Shown here one piece after another: positions 1 to 11,800 of a DNA stretch of 64,000 bases; position 1 is the first letter of the stretch; each line of letters starts with the position of its first letter. This DNA comes from Lumnitzera littorea (lineage: Eukaryota; Streptophyta; Magnoliopsida; Myrtales; Combretaceae). The stretch lies in the NCBI GenBank assembly GCA_024138015.1, contig JAMXBB010000003.1, positions 11,564,341 through 11,628,340 of the forward strand, in the 5' to 3' direction. Below the pieces are notes generated by a model. The model was given only the letters and a program-made list of their open reading frames with translations. It was not told the DNA's origin and did no database searches. The translations under genes were made by a program, and so were the position numbers.

Positions 1-524
1 TGTTTCATAGCCCCTTTCACCTATAAAAATCACATCTTTACACTATGAAACCCCACAAATTCCATCTTTTTCATTTAAGTTAGACCATGATATTGTTGCT
101 CAATTGATTAGTCAAGATATTGTAATATCAAAGCAACTCACTAGGTAGTGTTGTGGAAGTTGAGGTTAGCTTATTAAGAATTTAAAGGTTCCCATATGCC
201 CTTGAAGTTTGCTTGTTTAATATAATTCCTTAAACTTGGCCATAGGAGCATAAGAAATTTTCTCATTAAACTTTGTAAACCTTAAAACAAGTTCCTTTGA
301 AGTGATTACTCCTTCCTCCTTGTTATTAACATAAGAATTGTACCATTACAACGTACCATCTTCAAAGTGTATGACTATTAATTAGGGTGCGAGTTTGAGT
401 TTAAAGAGCTTTTTTGCTCTACATACCCATGATTTCAGGTTGTTCCTTCTAAATGTAGGGAACTCCAACTTCATAGAATAAGTTAGAAATTGATAGGTAC
501 CTTGGTGATACGAATCAACTCCTT
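1..524. other. no gene recognised; AT-rich flank of an old gypsy fragment
   Basis: I see no open frame, RNA gene or clear repeat here. By position it lies just upstream of a gypsy pol C-terminus and should be internal element sequence, but no integrase or RT similarity can be read in it. It is therefore either deeply decayed or unrelated DNA joined to the element end. Confidence 0.4.
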
Positions 525-572
525 GGACCAATCACCAGAAGTCGAGCAAGAGGACTATCAGGACTCACTTAA
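525..572 (+). pseudogene. C-terminal tip of a Ty3/gypsy polyprotein
   Basis: The + frame reads GPITRSRARGLSGLT followed by a TAA stop at 570-572. A GP-I/L-TRSRAK-like stretch is the usual end of the pol polyprotein in this kind of plant gypsy element, lying directly before the 3' LTR. The same motif type (TTGPLT...) occurs at the end of E1 pol near 12910. Only this tip is recognisable, and it is a fragment. Confidence 0.5.
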
Positions 573-1446
573 CGTATCTTTGCTCAAGAACTACTTAGAA
601 GAGAGGATTCCATTATCAATCTAAAAATACACTACCTAATCCAAATAAGACTGAAGGACCAACATGCCAAACCAGTCGAGCAGATGTGCTGACCTGCCAA
701 GCAACCATACTTATTGCCGAGCTTTTACCATGATACAGGTAGCTCTCGAGCCAACCAGCGTTAGACCTTTATTTAAGTTGAGCTACTGAGATAACCGACT
801 TAGAGAGGATTTAAATATCCTTTAGTGTCCTGAGCTTTAACCTAAACCAGACTAGATCTACTTAGTTCTCAGGCCCTCTCTTAACATCCTTATAGCTTAT
901 TTCAACAACTGTAGAATTGCCCTAGAATTTGCACCAACAAGACCTGCCTCCATACAAATCACCTATCACTATTTAACACATGTCATCTAGCATAATGTTT
1001 TAGAATGATTCCTTACTTTTCCATACAATGTATTATTTGCCATTTTTACCCTTTTAAGAATGTTTTAGGAATATTTTGTACATTATTCATTTTTCTCTTT
1101 TCGTCATTTAGTGTAACCCTAGTTAAGGTCATATAAATTCTTCATTTCCTTGTATGCAGACAATAACTTCATTATTATTGAATACAGATATTACTCTTTT
1201 AAGAGCACTTCGCTGTATCTTCTCTCTTATCCTTAACTCTTATCTATTCCCTTTAGTAAAGAGTAGCGATAAATGAACTTATAGTTTGGACTGGCAAGTC
1301 ACATCTAATAAATTGTAGGCCATATAGGATCTAGTTACTGTGTCATATCTAGCTAGGTAGTTGCCTGGATTTGCTAAACCCCTTTTATTTTCTTGTTTAT
1401 GTTCGTTGTGGTGCGGCCTCGTGTGTAAGACTCTGGAGACGCATCA
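573..1446 (+). repeat. degenerate gypsy LTR (LTR0)
   Basis: The stretch from about 1240 to 1446 aligns by eye with the 3' half of the E2 LTR (13683-13922 and 18050-18287). Shared blocks are the sequence around 'tcatatctagctagata', 'ttttattttcttgtttt' and the terminal 'gacgcatca'. It follows a gypsy pol terminus, as a 3' LTR should. The first half does not match E2, so this is a related but distinct family member or a mosaic. The left boundary is uncertain. Confidence 0.45.
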
Positions 1447-4400
1447 GTTGGGTTATCGTAGGTATGGGTTGTTTCCCAGTTTATTCTATTGTCTCAATAA
1501 TATTTTACTTAATAACTCCCTTACAGGTACTAATTTTGATAGGGATCACGAATCAATCACTCGCTCTTAAGCTTGAGGACTCGCTCATATGGTCCACTGA
1601 GCTGTCTAAGGGGACTTGAACTTTAAGGAACAATGTATTTTCCATCACAAATCGCTAAGGGTCTCCATTCTGACCTCTCTTTCTCTCATTGAGAAGATTC
1701 ATGAAGCGCCTAACTTATTACCAAACCAACCACTTATTGTCATACTAAAGCTAAGCGCCAAATCTGCATATTGCTGAGCTATTGTCACGTCTCAAAGCGG
1801 TAGAGTCATAACAGTTTCGCCATGTAAGCCATTTTAAGATAGAATTTAACCTTACAGCTATTGTCTTAGACTTGATTTATATAAGGCATCCATGACTAAC
1901 TTGCTTTAAAGTACACAATTTACAAATTAAAGAAGTTATTTACCTAAGAAAGTATGAAAAATATATACTAGGATTCAAATATTACAATTAATGTTAATAT
2001 GATTTTGTAACATTATATTATCTAAGTAATACTTTATTTAAAAATGGAAGATTCTAAAGTAAAAACTTAAACCTTAGTAATATATCTATTCTTTAGATTT
2101 GTTTCCTCACTCTTCAAGATTTGACAGTTACTAGCTTCAAGGTAATTATAAAGCCGCTTCCTAACTACCTGTAACAACATCTATAGAGATGTGAGTAACT
2201 AATTGCTTAGTAAGTTGGGATGAAAACATAAGACTATACATCAAGCACAAATAGGATATTAATCAATTAATTTAACATAATGCGATAAGCAAATGCCATT
2301 ATACGATGTTATTCGGTCCATCATGATATTAGAGAAATCATACTCACTCTAATTTGAGTTAAAGAGTTTAGCTTACATTTCAATAGCTTATGACCAATCT
2401 CAGGTTTGTGTAATAGAGATACTGCTCCTCTCATGACTACTTTAGAACCATTGATTTCACCCATGTCACGACCTCTTTTCCTATAACTTATTTCGACTAA
2501 GGATGAAGAAGAGACCGATTATGCTATCTAGCACTATCCTTTTTGAAGAGGTCAGTATTTAAGTAGAGAATCTTAAACATTTTCCCTAATGGGTTGAAAT
2601 GCTTATTCAATTAATTTTAAAAGTCGTATATTATTAAGTCCAATTAAGATGATCAATCCATATCACGCAATACATAACAATTGCAAACTAGTATAACAGG
2701 CCAATAGTACACTGTATAGTCAAGAACATGCACACACAAGCATGCAGAGAATCAAACTACTTACAAGCATAAACAAGTATAACCTTAAGCTTCTGAGTAC
2801 TTTGAAACGGTACTCCGAAATACAGTGACGTATTAATCCCAACTTACCTAGACTTCCTACTTGCTCACTTAAGGTGCGACTTGCAGCAAACTATTGTTGA
2901 TAATCCCTATAATACGAATGTTGTTTTAATTCTCATTTAACTATCATAAATAGATTTTATTCTATAATTTAGATAATTATTATCTTTAGTTTAAGGTCTT
3001 ACTACATTTAGGTTAAATCCTTAGTTTTAGTTTTAAACTTTTAGTCTTACTCAATAATTCCAATTCTATATTTCTTATAACTAGGCTGATTCTAAACTAG
3101 TTTCTAATTCAATTTATGAATCAATTTCGGAATTTAGGTTTTATTTTAGTTTCTAATAATTGTTTTTTTTTTTTTGTAAAACCTAGGAATTCATCTCAAA
3201 TTAATATGTGAAATTTATCTAACTATACTTAGGTATCATAAATTTCCATTTTAGCTCTTAATCAGTATTTTGGTTGGTACGGTACACTATATTCCTATTT
3301 TAACTACCGAATTAGCTTTAGATGTGAGAAAAATTTACATTTTTCATATAATTACCTAAATTTATATTTCATATCAGATTTATTGTATATTATTATTATT
3401 ATCATATTATTAATTTTAACCTAATATTTTTCAACTCATTAATTTCCTATATTTATATATTATCCATTATTATCTAGTATGTACATAATATGCACATCTA
3501 ATATTTCCAACACTTCAAATATTATCTCTCATCACCAACTAACATCTCAAAATATCTAAATTCATCCTAAATTAGAATTCATACCTAATTAACCCTAAAT
3601 CACAAAATTGATTTAAATATTCCCTTTTACTTACATATTTAATACATAATATGTATATTACATACAACTAACACCTCAAACTCTATAAATACTATCCTAC
3701 ATCAACAACCAACATCTAAGGATACCTAATTACAAAATAAATCATAATTTCCACCAAATTAACATTAAATTACAAAATTGAGGGCCAAATATTGTCTTTT
3801 ATGCATAATTTTAAAGTTTAAAATAAAGTAAAATTTTAGAAAATTAATTTTTACAAAAACTCTTTAAAGTACCATCATGAATACCCTAAATAGTTTATAT
3901 AAAAATTTTGAAGTCAAAACTACACTATTAAAGTTATTTAAATCAGTATTGAAAACCAATTCAAGTTTAGGAATTTCTTAAGCACTGTATATTTAGGGAT
4001 CTAATTTTATCAATCTAACATTTTTTTCTAAATCTATATACATAAAAACCTCATAATACATAATTTTCCACAATTATTTTATATTTTTAATAAATTAAAC
4101 AAAATTAGAGTAAAATTTGGAACCTACCGGCGTTAATGTCTCTTACCACCATGACTTTATCAGCCGGCTTGGGCGTTGCCTCTACCATCTAACTATATTT
4201 TGCACTAGGTTGTCGTTGGTCTTAGGTTCCCCTTATAACCCCTAACTATCGCTACATTTTGCTAATTTTTTCTAAAAATTCTTAAACCACTTCCAAACTA
4301 ACCAAATGAGGTTTAAGAAGTGGTTTTCTAAATTTATAGCTATGTTTAAGGTTTTATCTTGATTTATTTTGTGCCAAGTGTCCTTATCTTCTTTCTTTTT

Positions 4401-4799
4401 CTACTTTCTAGTTTGTTCAATTCCATTCTCCATTTCTAGTTTACCTTGCCCTATTTCCAAACCATTCCACATTTTTCTTGATTTTTTATAATTTTTTTAA
4501 TTATTTAGTGTTATTTTAGCTTAGTTTAGATATTTTAAGTAATTTCGCGTATTTTTACCTATACTTAAATGCATATATAGTACAAGTAAATATTCTTAAA
4601 TATTATTTATATTATTTTATGATTTTTAGTATATATATATAATTTATCTCTATCGATTCATTAGTTATTTGAACTCATTTTATACATTTTCGATAAATGA
4701 TAGATAATATGCTTATAATTTAATATTATATTATTTAATTATCTTATTACTTGTTTTCTTAAATCCAAACTTACAAGATCGCTTTTATTAATATTCATA
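1447..4799. other. AT-rich intergenic DNA, no gene recognised
   Basis: There is no convincing frame on either strand. The overlapping small frames near 1361-1619 lie across the LTR0 end and do not resemble a protein. The block at 2900-4130 is very AT-rich. A short hairpin (arms AAACCACTTC at 4284-4293 and GAAGTGGTTT at 4317-4326) is the only structure seen. It is probably old decayed repeat DNA. Confidence 0.5.
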
Positions 4800-5335
4800 G
4801 CTTTAACATAAAATTTAGGCTTGATCAGATTTTACATATCGAACCCCAAACACTTAGTTATGAGACTTACAACTACCTTACTTCAGAGCCGACCAGTTGA
4901 GGCTAATTAGAAGAGTGGCCACCTATTGGACCAACTCTTCATAAGCCTTGAATAGGAGAGCTACTAAGCTGCTGAGCAGTCGTCCTGACTTACTCCGTTC
5001 AAAATCAGCCCTGCTCGGTAAGCAGTATCATTAGGACTACAAATTGGATAGTTTATTCCTAGCTTTCACATAAAATTTGGGCTTGATTGAACAACTTACT
5101 TGATTGCCCTAAATTTTACATACCGAACCCTAAACACCTAGTTGTAGGACTTATAGTTGCCCTACTTCCAAGCCGACTGGCTGAAGCCAATTAGAAGAGT
5201 GGCCACCTATTAGACCAACTCTTCCTAAGCCTTGAACAAGAGAGCTACCAAGCTACCGACCTAACCTACTACACTCAAAACCAGCCCTGCTTAGTAAGTG
5301 GTATCATTGGGACTATAGATTGGATAGTTGATACT
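4800..5335 (+). repeat. two-copy direct tandem repeat inside LTR of E3
   Basis: Copy 1 (4800-5061) and copy 2 (5062-about 5335) both begin with GCTTT(A/C)ACATAAAATTT. They share the block around 'agaagagtggccacctatt' and end with 'ggatagtt'. They differ by scattered substitutions and small indels, so the duplication is not recent. Confidence 0.8.
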
Positions 5336-5848
5336 GCCACTTTTCTTACATCCGTACTATTTTATTTGTACCCAAATATTCCTTTTTGTCTGTTTACGAA
5401 TCTACCTTTATAATTTATTTCTTTTACCTTTTATAGTAAGAATCTTTTTTGTAATTTATGTAAATTTAGGACTTACCTTAATTGGGTCATATAAATACTA
5501 GTAACATGTAATAGCCGCAACATTAGTGATATAGAATTTCAGACATTATCCTTCCTTCTTTTGGAGCTTGTGTTTTCTTATTAAGGACCGAGACCTTGAA
5601 GAGCTCTTATCTAGGCCATTGAGCGTAAACTAATGACGAACAACCTTATGTTATACTTGTGCATCATATCAAGTATAATTGGAGCTCATGTGAGGCATTA
5701 GTAAGTCATATCTACCATTGATGCATGAGGAACCTTACTCAACTTTCAACTACCATTTAACTTTCAGACCGTCTTGAGGTTCAGACCTATACTTTTAGCT
5801 TACGTGATATTGGTAGCCATGTGTCATCCTTTTAGGCGACTGATATCA
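4800..5848 (+). repeat. 5' LTR of gypsy element E3 (left edge uncertain)
   Basis: It ends in CA at 5848. A three-base spacer then leads to a primer-binding-like site, the same TCT spacing seen after the E1 5' LTR. Downstream follows gag. Inside it are two tandem copies of a 262-273 bp unit (4800-5061 and 5062-about 5335). No matching 3' LTR exists in the window because E3 is truncated at 20338, so the left edge cannot be fixed by comparison. Confidence 0.5.
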
Positions 5849-5851
5849 TCT

Positions 5852-5863
5852 TAGTATTGGAGC
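5852..5863 (+). other. primer-binding site of E3 (initiator-Met tRNA type)
   Basis: TAGTATTGGAGC resembles TGGTATCAGAGC, the common plant LTR-retrotransposon site complementary to the 3' end of initiator methionine tRNA. Three differences reflect decay. It lies just after the LTR end. Confidence 0.5.
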
Positions 5864-6439
5864 CTGGCTATATTTGAGTAAGTTTCTGTTACTTAATGCT
5901 TTAAGTGATTTACCACTATTGTAAATATGTTTTAGAAACTGTATGTTGTTGTCGTAAGAGTTTGACAAGTGTTTGGTGTTAAAGAAATTTGTTGCTCTAT
6001 TTTCCCCTATTTCTTGTTTGTAAAATAGAGTGTAAGTGTTCGATTGGTTTATTGTGTGCTAGTTGTAATAGTTGTTGGTGTGTTAAGTATTGTTTTGTTG
6101 TTGTTTGTAAAAAGAATTTTGAGTTATGTTTCAGCTGTTAATCTATTGTATTAGACCACAATGTTGGACTTTAGTGTCTAAGGAACCCTAGGTAACCAAG
6201 AGAGTAGTGCTCATAATAGCTAAGGTCATTAAGGAAGTTTTGCACCCTAATTTGCGAATGAATGATAGGATAGGCTTACTAATCTAGTGATTGCCACAAA
6301 CGAAGATAGGTAACGAGCTCGAAATGACCCCTATAAAGGCCAAGTTAACAAGTTGCTCAAGAGAGACACTGGTTGATACAGCTAAGCTAGCATCCTAATT
6401 TGACTACCTCAACCTAGAGGAGTAGACAAAGTTGCTCGA

Positions 6440-7137
6440 CGCAGGCTAACATTAGATAAGATCAAAGAAGAGGATGAGGAGGTAGGTGATAAGGAGGAAG
6501 AGTATTATGAACCGAAGAAGAGGAATATCCAAGCTCCTAAAGTAGAAGGATTGAGGATGCGTATTCCTAGTTTTTCTGGGAGTGGTGATGTTGAGGATTA
6601 CCTAGACTAAGTAGATAAGATTGAGAAGTAGTTTTAGTGCCATGAAGTGGTTTAAGTGCCATGAAGTGCTTGATAATGCTAAGATCAGACAGACTTACTG
6701 TGTTGGAGTTTACTGGCTATGTCGCCCTTTGATGGAAGAATCTATAAGCTACCCAAAGAAGAGAAGGAGAACATGAAGTTAAGAATTGGGATGAAATGAA
6801 ATAAGCCACAAGAAGAAGATTTTTCTTGAACTATTACTTACAAGACATGTTCAAGAGGTTGTAGGAGTTGAAACAAGGAGGATATAGTGTTAATGCATAT
6901 ATGAAGGAATTCCAGATGTTAATGATTCGTTGTAAAGTTGTTGAGCTTAAACACCAAACTGTATCCCGATTCATTAGTGGGTCAAAGTATGAGAGTTGAG
7001 ATGTTTTGGAGACTATGGACATCGGTTCACTTGACGAAGCTATTCAAGTTGGCTAAAAGATTGAGAGGCCGTCGAGTTGGAAGGTTCTGACCTCTTATCA
7101 GTTGGCCTACCCTTAGCTAACCTATTTCGAGCAAACC
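6440..7137 (+). pseudogene. E3 gag remnant (Ty3/gypsy), interrupted by E2
   Basis: An acidic linker (EEVGDKEEEYYEP) is followed by a Retrotrans_gag-like region with IPSFSGSGDVEDYLD, matching the equivalent of E1 (ISSFNGSRNVSEYLDWEEKV). Stops and frameshifts are frequent. The frame stops being E3 at 7137, where E2 begins, and E3 resumes at 18293 just upstream of the gag zinc knuckle. This split is the evidence that E2 inserted inside E3 gag. Confidence 0.65.
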
Positions 7138-7411
7138 TGATAGGACTCAAGGGACCGACTCAACCAAATGCTGAAGCCTAGCTCGTCCATTCCTTACTTG
7201 GACATATCATTTGATCATTTATTTTTGTTAATGTTATTTAGGCTTCCTTTTTATTCTATTTTTCCTAAATTTCCTTCACGTTTATTTTGAATTAACAGGA
7301 ATGCCACTAAGGCATCCTTTTAGTCATTTTATTTACAAGTTTACCATCATGTATAAATAGAACCTACGTATAGGGTTTTAGTAAGACTTGACATTTTCAA
7401 TGAAAAACCTT
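7138..7411 (+). repeat. 5' LTR of E2, first part
   Basis: It aligns with the first half of the 3' LTR (17767-18040), including 'gacatatcatttgatcattt' and 'catgtataaatagaac'. The latter contains a TATAAAT promoter-like box. It is cut at 7411 by E1 and continues at 13683. Confidence 0.85.
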
Positions 7412-8263
7412 TGAAAATCAAGCTACGGGACCTTTGACCTGCAGTCGAGCCCGAGGACTAGAGGGGCTGGCATGATGAATTCTTATGTTGCAACCAACCC
7501 TTGCCAAGGTTGAGTAATTCCCTGCCGAATCACCTTTAATGCTATGCCGTGTGACCACCCATTATTTTATGATATGTTGAGTTGATGATTACTCTTTAGT
7601 GCTGAGTCGACCAATCACTCGGCACCATCCTTATCGAGAAATCGAAAGATAGAGAATCTGGATTCATTGAGTCATCCCTACTCGGATAAGCCCATTTGTC
7701 TGTACTTTTTATCTGCATCTCTTTACAACCTGGCCAATGTAGCATCGCCACATGTATAGTATCATACGTAGAATCTATAGCACTAATAATTGTTTTCCTT
7801 GTATATTCATTTTTACCTTTTTGTATCGTGTACATTGCATCTTTAGGAAATGTCCTTATTATCTTTTCCCTTTTAGGTAAGTTACCCTAACTTACGGGTA
7901 TAAATACCCTTATACTTGTGGCTATAAGAGGATTGATTATCTTCAATACACTCGAGTACTTTCTTCTTTATGTAAACATTATTTTTTTACTCTTGACATC
8001 ACTCTTATCCTTTCCTTAAGTAAGGTTAGGTGGTGAGTAACTTCATTGGACCAATTCGTGTGTCATATCAAATTGTGCTGTGAGTCCTCGGAAGTTCCAT
8101 TGGTGCGTCATATCTTCTAGAGCTGTTCGTGGGTTTTTGCTTACTGTTTTATTGTCATTTTCACCCTTTCGTACCTTTCCCCATTACCCTTTTTTTGAGC
8201 TTTCTGCAAGCTAGGACCTATCAAGCGACTGACCTTACCTATTCTTGGTCACAGTTTGCAACA
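7412..8263 (+). repeat. 5' LTR of E1
   Basis: It begins TGAAAATCAAGCTACGGG and ends CAACA, and aligns along its length with 12901-13682. Shared blocks include the region around 'gtgaccacccattatt' and 'ctcggcaccatcctt'. The copies differ by many substitutions and indels (852 versus 782 bp), so insertion is not recent. Confidence 0.85.
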
Positions 8264-8266
8264 TCT

Positions 8267-8278
8267 TGGTATTAGAGC
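8267..8278 (+). other. primer-binding site of E1 (initiator-Met tRNA type)
   Basis: TGGTATTAGAGC differs by one base from TGGTATCAGAGC, the standard plant site pairing with initiator methionine tRNA. It lies three bases after the LTR end. Confidence 0.75.
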
Positions 8279-8669
8279 GGAGGTTTTGTGTAAACTATAG
8301 TTAGTTCTTGAAATTCTGTTGTATTCTATTTTGCGTGTATGAAATAGAGTTAGTTATTATGTTCATTTGACTGCTATGTTATTAGCTGTTCACTTTCTGA
8401 AGTGTTTGTTTAAATTCTGAATCTGTAAAAAAAAAAAAAAAATTACAAACCCAAATATGAATGTTGGTACTAGTGATGATAGTAAAATTGTTCACCATGG
8501 GCATCACTCTCAAGGAACCCCCAGAAGCACTGACGAGAGGCTCGACGAAGTAGCTAATCTTTTAGTAGATCTAACTCGAGTTATTCATGTACTGTCTTGC
8601 TGACCTACTAAGGCCACGTAAAACACTCTATAAGTTGCTCAACCTATTAAAGGTTAGAACCCAACTCGA

Positions 8670-9540
8670 CCAGATCTAGGTGGAGGAGTTGGTGGATGAG
8701 TAAGACAAAGGATAGATTTAAGAGAGCTTGATGAGGAGGAAGAAGAGTATTTTAAAGAGGAGCGTATATGAGTCCCTGAGCATTCGACCATGTGAAGCTT
8801 CAGATTTCGAGTTTCAATGGATCTAGGAATGTTAGTGAGTATCTGGATTGGGAAGAGAAGGTGAAGCGTGTGTTTGATTACTATTAATATGAGGATTATG
8901 AGAAAGTAAGGACTGCTGCTATTGAATTCTCCGGATATGTCGCTATGTGATGGAAGAATTTTCAAGCCATAAGAAGAAGAGAGGGGTACCGAGAGATTAA
9001 TACTTAGCCCGAGATGAAGAGAGTGCTCAGAAACAGATTTGTGCTGGAAATATATCTCTAAGATACTTTCATTAGCTTCAGGAGCTGAGACAAGGAGATC
9101 GAACTATTGATGAGTATGTTTAAGAATTCCAAATGCTTATGATATGATGCGAGGTGGAGGAACCACCAGTCCAAACAGTCTCAAGATTTATTATTGGATT
9201 AAGAGGAGACATTTGAGACATTATGGAGCTCCAACAACTGAATATAATAGATGAAGCTGTTAGGATTGTCTAGCGAGTCAAGAGGCAAAGAAGGAGTCGA
9301 GTAACGAATAAAATGCTGACTAGCCAACCTAGTCAAGCAAGTTACCGAGCTCAGTCAAGTATCGAGTCAAATAGAAGGGTTAATGTTAGAGCCCAGCAGA
9401 AAGGTTGACTTGAAGATGTAGTGTCGACTCGAATAAATGAGAAGGGACAAGGGTTTGGTAGGAAGACCAGCCAGATTAAGTGCTTGAAGTGCTAGGGGTT
9501 CAGACATATGGCTACTTAGTGTTCGAATTGAAGGACGATG
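8670..9540 (+). pseudogene. E1 gag remnant with zinc knuckle
   Basis: Retrotrans_gag-like text (NVSEYLDWEEKVKRVFDYY, then VRTAAIEFSGYVAM) leads to a degenerate CCHC zinc knuckle near 9476-9525, read as IKCLKC-GFRHMA-CSN. Stops interrupt the frame throughout. The parallel copy in E3 is at about 18415-18475. Confidence 0.7.
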
Positions 9541-10330
9541 ATCATTAAGGGAGACATCTCGAAGTTAGAAGTAGAGAGCACGGATAAGGAACCCAAGGAG
9601 GAGGAGGTACCTATCGAGAAAGAAAATGCTGAGAAAAAACTTATTGAGGAGGACGTGTTTCCTGAAGACTTAGACCAGTTACTCATGGTTCTCCAGCGCA
9701 TTATGAGCGTAGAACCCTTACGAGATGAGGAACAGAGAGAGAATTTGTTTCATATCACCTATAAGGTAAATGATCATATGTGTACCTTCATTATGAATAG
9801 TAGAAGTTGTACCTATATAGCATCGGCCGATCTTGTTTCAAAACTAAAGTTGTCGATTGTTACACATCTGAAGCCATACAAGTTGCACTGATTGAGTGAG
9901 AAAGGAGCATTACATGTCACTCGATAAATACTGTTGCTGATCACTATAGGGAATTACTTTGACTAGATCCTCTACGACGTACTGCCTGTATGCGTTTACC
10001 ACGTATTGCTAGTTAGGTCATGGTTATTCGATAGGAGAGTTATACATGATGGCTACAAGAATACGTATATATTTAAGAAGGATAATCGAAAGATCATGCT
10101 GAATCTGATGTCGTTGAGAAAAGTTAATAAGTTGTAGACAAAACTTGCTTTTGGATCGAAGGAAGCTTTGGTGATGAGTAGAGTCGAGCTTCGAGAGGCC
10201 ATCAATGTTGACGAGTTGACCCTATTATTGGTTAGGCAACTATTGGAAATGAAGGAGCGGGGTGAGCTTCCTTAGGAAATCAAGGAATTACTTGATGATT
10301 ATGCTGACCTATTCCCAAAATAGTTACCTG
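9541..10330 (+). pseudogene. E1 protease region remnant
   Basis: An open segment (9538-9891) holds an acidic linker and then the start of a retropepsin-like domain (about 9745 on, ITYKVNDHMCTFIMNSRS). The usual DSGAT/DGGST active-site triplet is replaced by unrelated residues (MNSRS). After a stop, sequence related to the LLGRPW-DRRVIHDG block follows (about 10020-10060). The connector to RT reads LLVRQLLEMKERGELP. Confidence 0.55.
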
Positions 10331-11110
10331 AGGGGTTACCCCCAACTCGAGACATAGAGCATTGCGTTGACTTAGTACCCAGCACTGCATTGTCGAATAA
10401 GTCAGCTTATCGGATGAATCCCGAGCAGGCTTCTAAACTCCAACGTTAAGAAGATGAGTTGCTGGAGAAAGGTTATGTGAGAGAGAGTCTCAACCCTTGT
10501 ACCGTGTCTGCACTTCTAATGCCGAAGAAGGATGGAACCTAGTGAATGTGTGTTAACAGCCAAGCCGTGAACAAAATCGCGATCAAATACAAAAGTATCT
10601 GATCCTGAGACTAGAAGATATGTTGGATGAACTGAGTGGAGCCAAGATTTTCAATAAGATTAATCTTAAGTTTGGCTACCATCAAATCTGCATGAGGTTA
10701 GGAAACGAGTGGAAGACTACGTTCAAAACTCGACATGGACTTTACGAGAGGATGGTCATGCCCTTCGGCTTGTCAAATGCCCTAAGCACTTTCATGAGAC
10801 TTATGAACCATGTACTGAGACATCTCATTGGGAAGTGTGTCATTGTGCACTTTAACAATATCATAGTCTACAGTGCCTATATGCCGAGTTACTATGAACA
10901 TCTTAGAGTAGTCTTGGATATCCTTCGTATTGAGAGACTATTCGGCAATTTAAAGAAATGTTACTTCTACCGAGAGGAAGTGATATTCTTGGGGGTATGT
11001 AGTCGGTGGAGAAGACTTACGAGTTGATGATGAGAAGATCAAAGCAATTGTCAAGTGGCTGACTCCTACTACTTGTGCTAATGTAAGAAGTTTCTACATA
11101 CTAGCTTAAT
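10331..11110 (+). pseudogene. E1 reverse transcriptase remnant
   Basis: Landmarks are PEQASKLQR, MPKKDGT, LDELSGAKIFNKINLKFGYHQI and MPFGLSNALSTFMRLMNHVLRH. The catalytic FxDD box is changed to FNN (VIVHFNNIIVYS, near 10852), which removes both aspartates. The open segment 10620-11027 is the longest stretch left. The product would be inactive even without the stops. Confidence 0.8.
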
Positions 11111-11800
11111 TTTATAGAAGGTTTATCAAGAATTTCAGCACCATCACCACGCCACTTACCGAGCTAACAAAAAAGAACACCAACTTTCGATGGGGAGAAA
11201 GGGAGGGGAGGAGTTTTGCTGATGTAAAAGAAAGATTGACTTCTGCCCCAGAATTAGTACTACCTGACTCTGACAAAATTTTTAAGCTGGAATGCGACAC
11301 ATTGGGTGTTGGAATAGGTGCTGTCCTGATGCAGGAAAGCTAACTAATTGCCTTTCACAGTAAGAAGCTCCAAAAACCATGGCTGAATTACTCCATGTAT
11401 GACAAGGAACTTTTGGTACTGATTCAAGCAATGTAAGTGTGACAACATTACTTACTGCCAAGAGAAATTGTCATATATATTGACCACCAAGTTATAAAAA
11501 AGGCAGATGAGATTAGTTAAATTCCTTGAGGGATTCAATTTTGTAATTAAATACGAGTAGGTAAAGAGCAATATAGTTGTAGATGCTCTTTTAAGGAGAC
11601 ATGCACTTTTATCAGAATTGCAAACTAAGCTGTTTAGTTTTATGAGTATCTAAGAACAATACTCCAAGGATCTACACTTTGGGCCAATAATTTCGCGATG
11701 CATGGATTGGAAGATAATGGACAAGTATTATGTGGAGGATGGCTACCTATTCCGAAGGGAGAAATTGTGCGTGCCGACTTGTTCTCTATGAGAATTATTA
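11111..11800 (+). pseudogene. E1 RNase H remnant
   Basis: It follows RT directly. The frame reads a gypsy-type RNase H: a PDSDKIFKLECDTLGVGIGAVLMQ-like start near 11265, then LNYSMYDKELLVLIQAM near 11388. Stops break it repeatedly. Confidence 0.65.

Noticed and set aside
8654..8965. 103-codon - frame with a serine run
   Set aside because: It is antisense to E1 gag; the serine run is the complement of the acidic GAGGAGGAAG linker.
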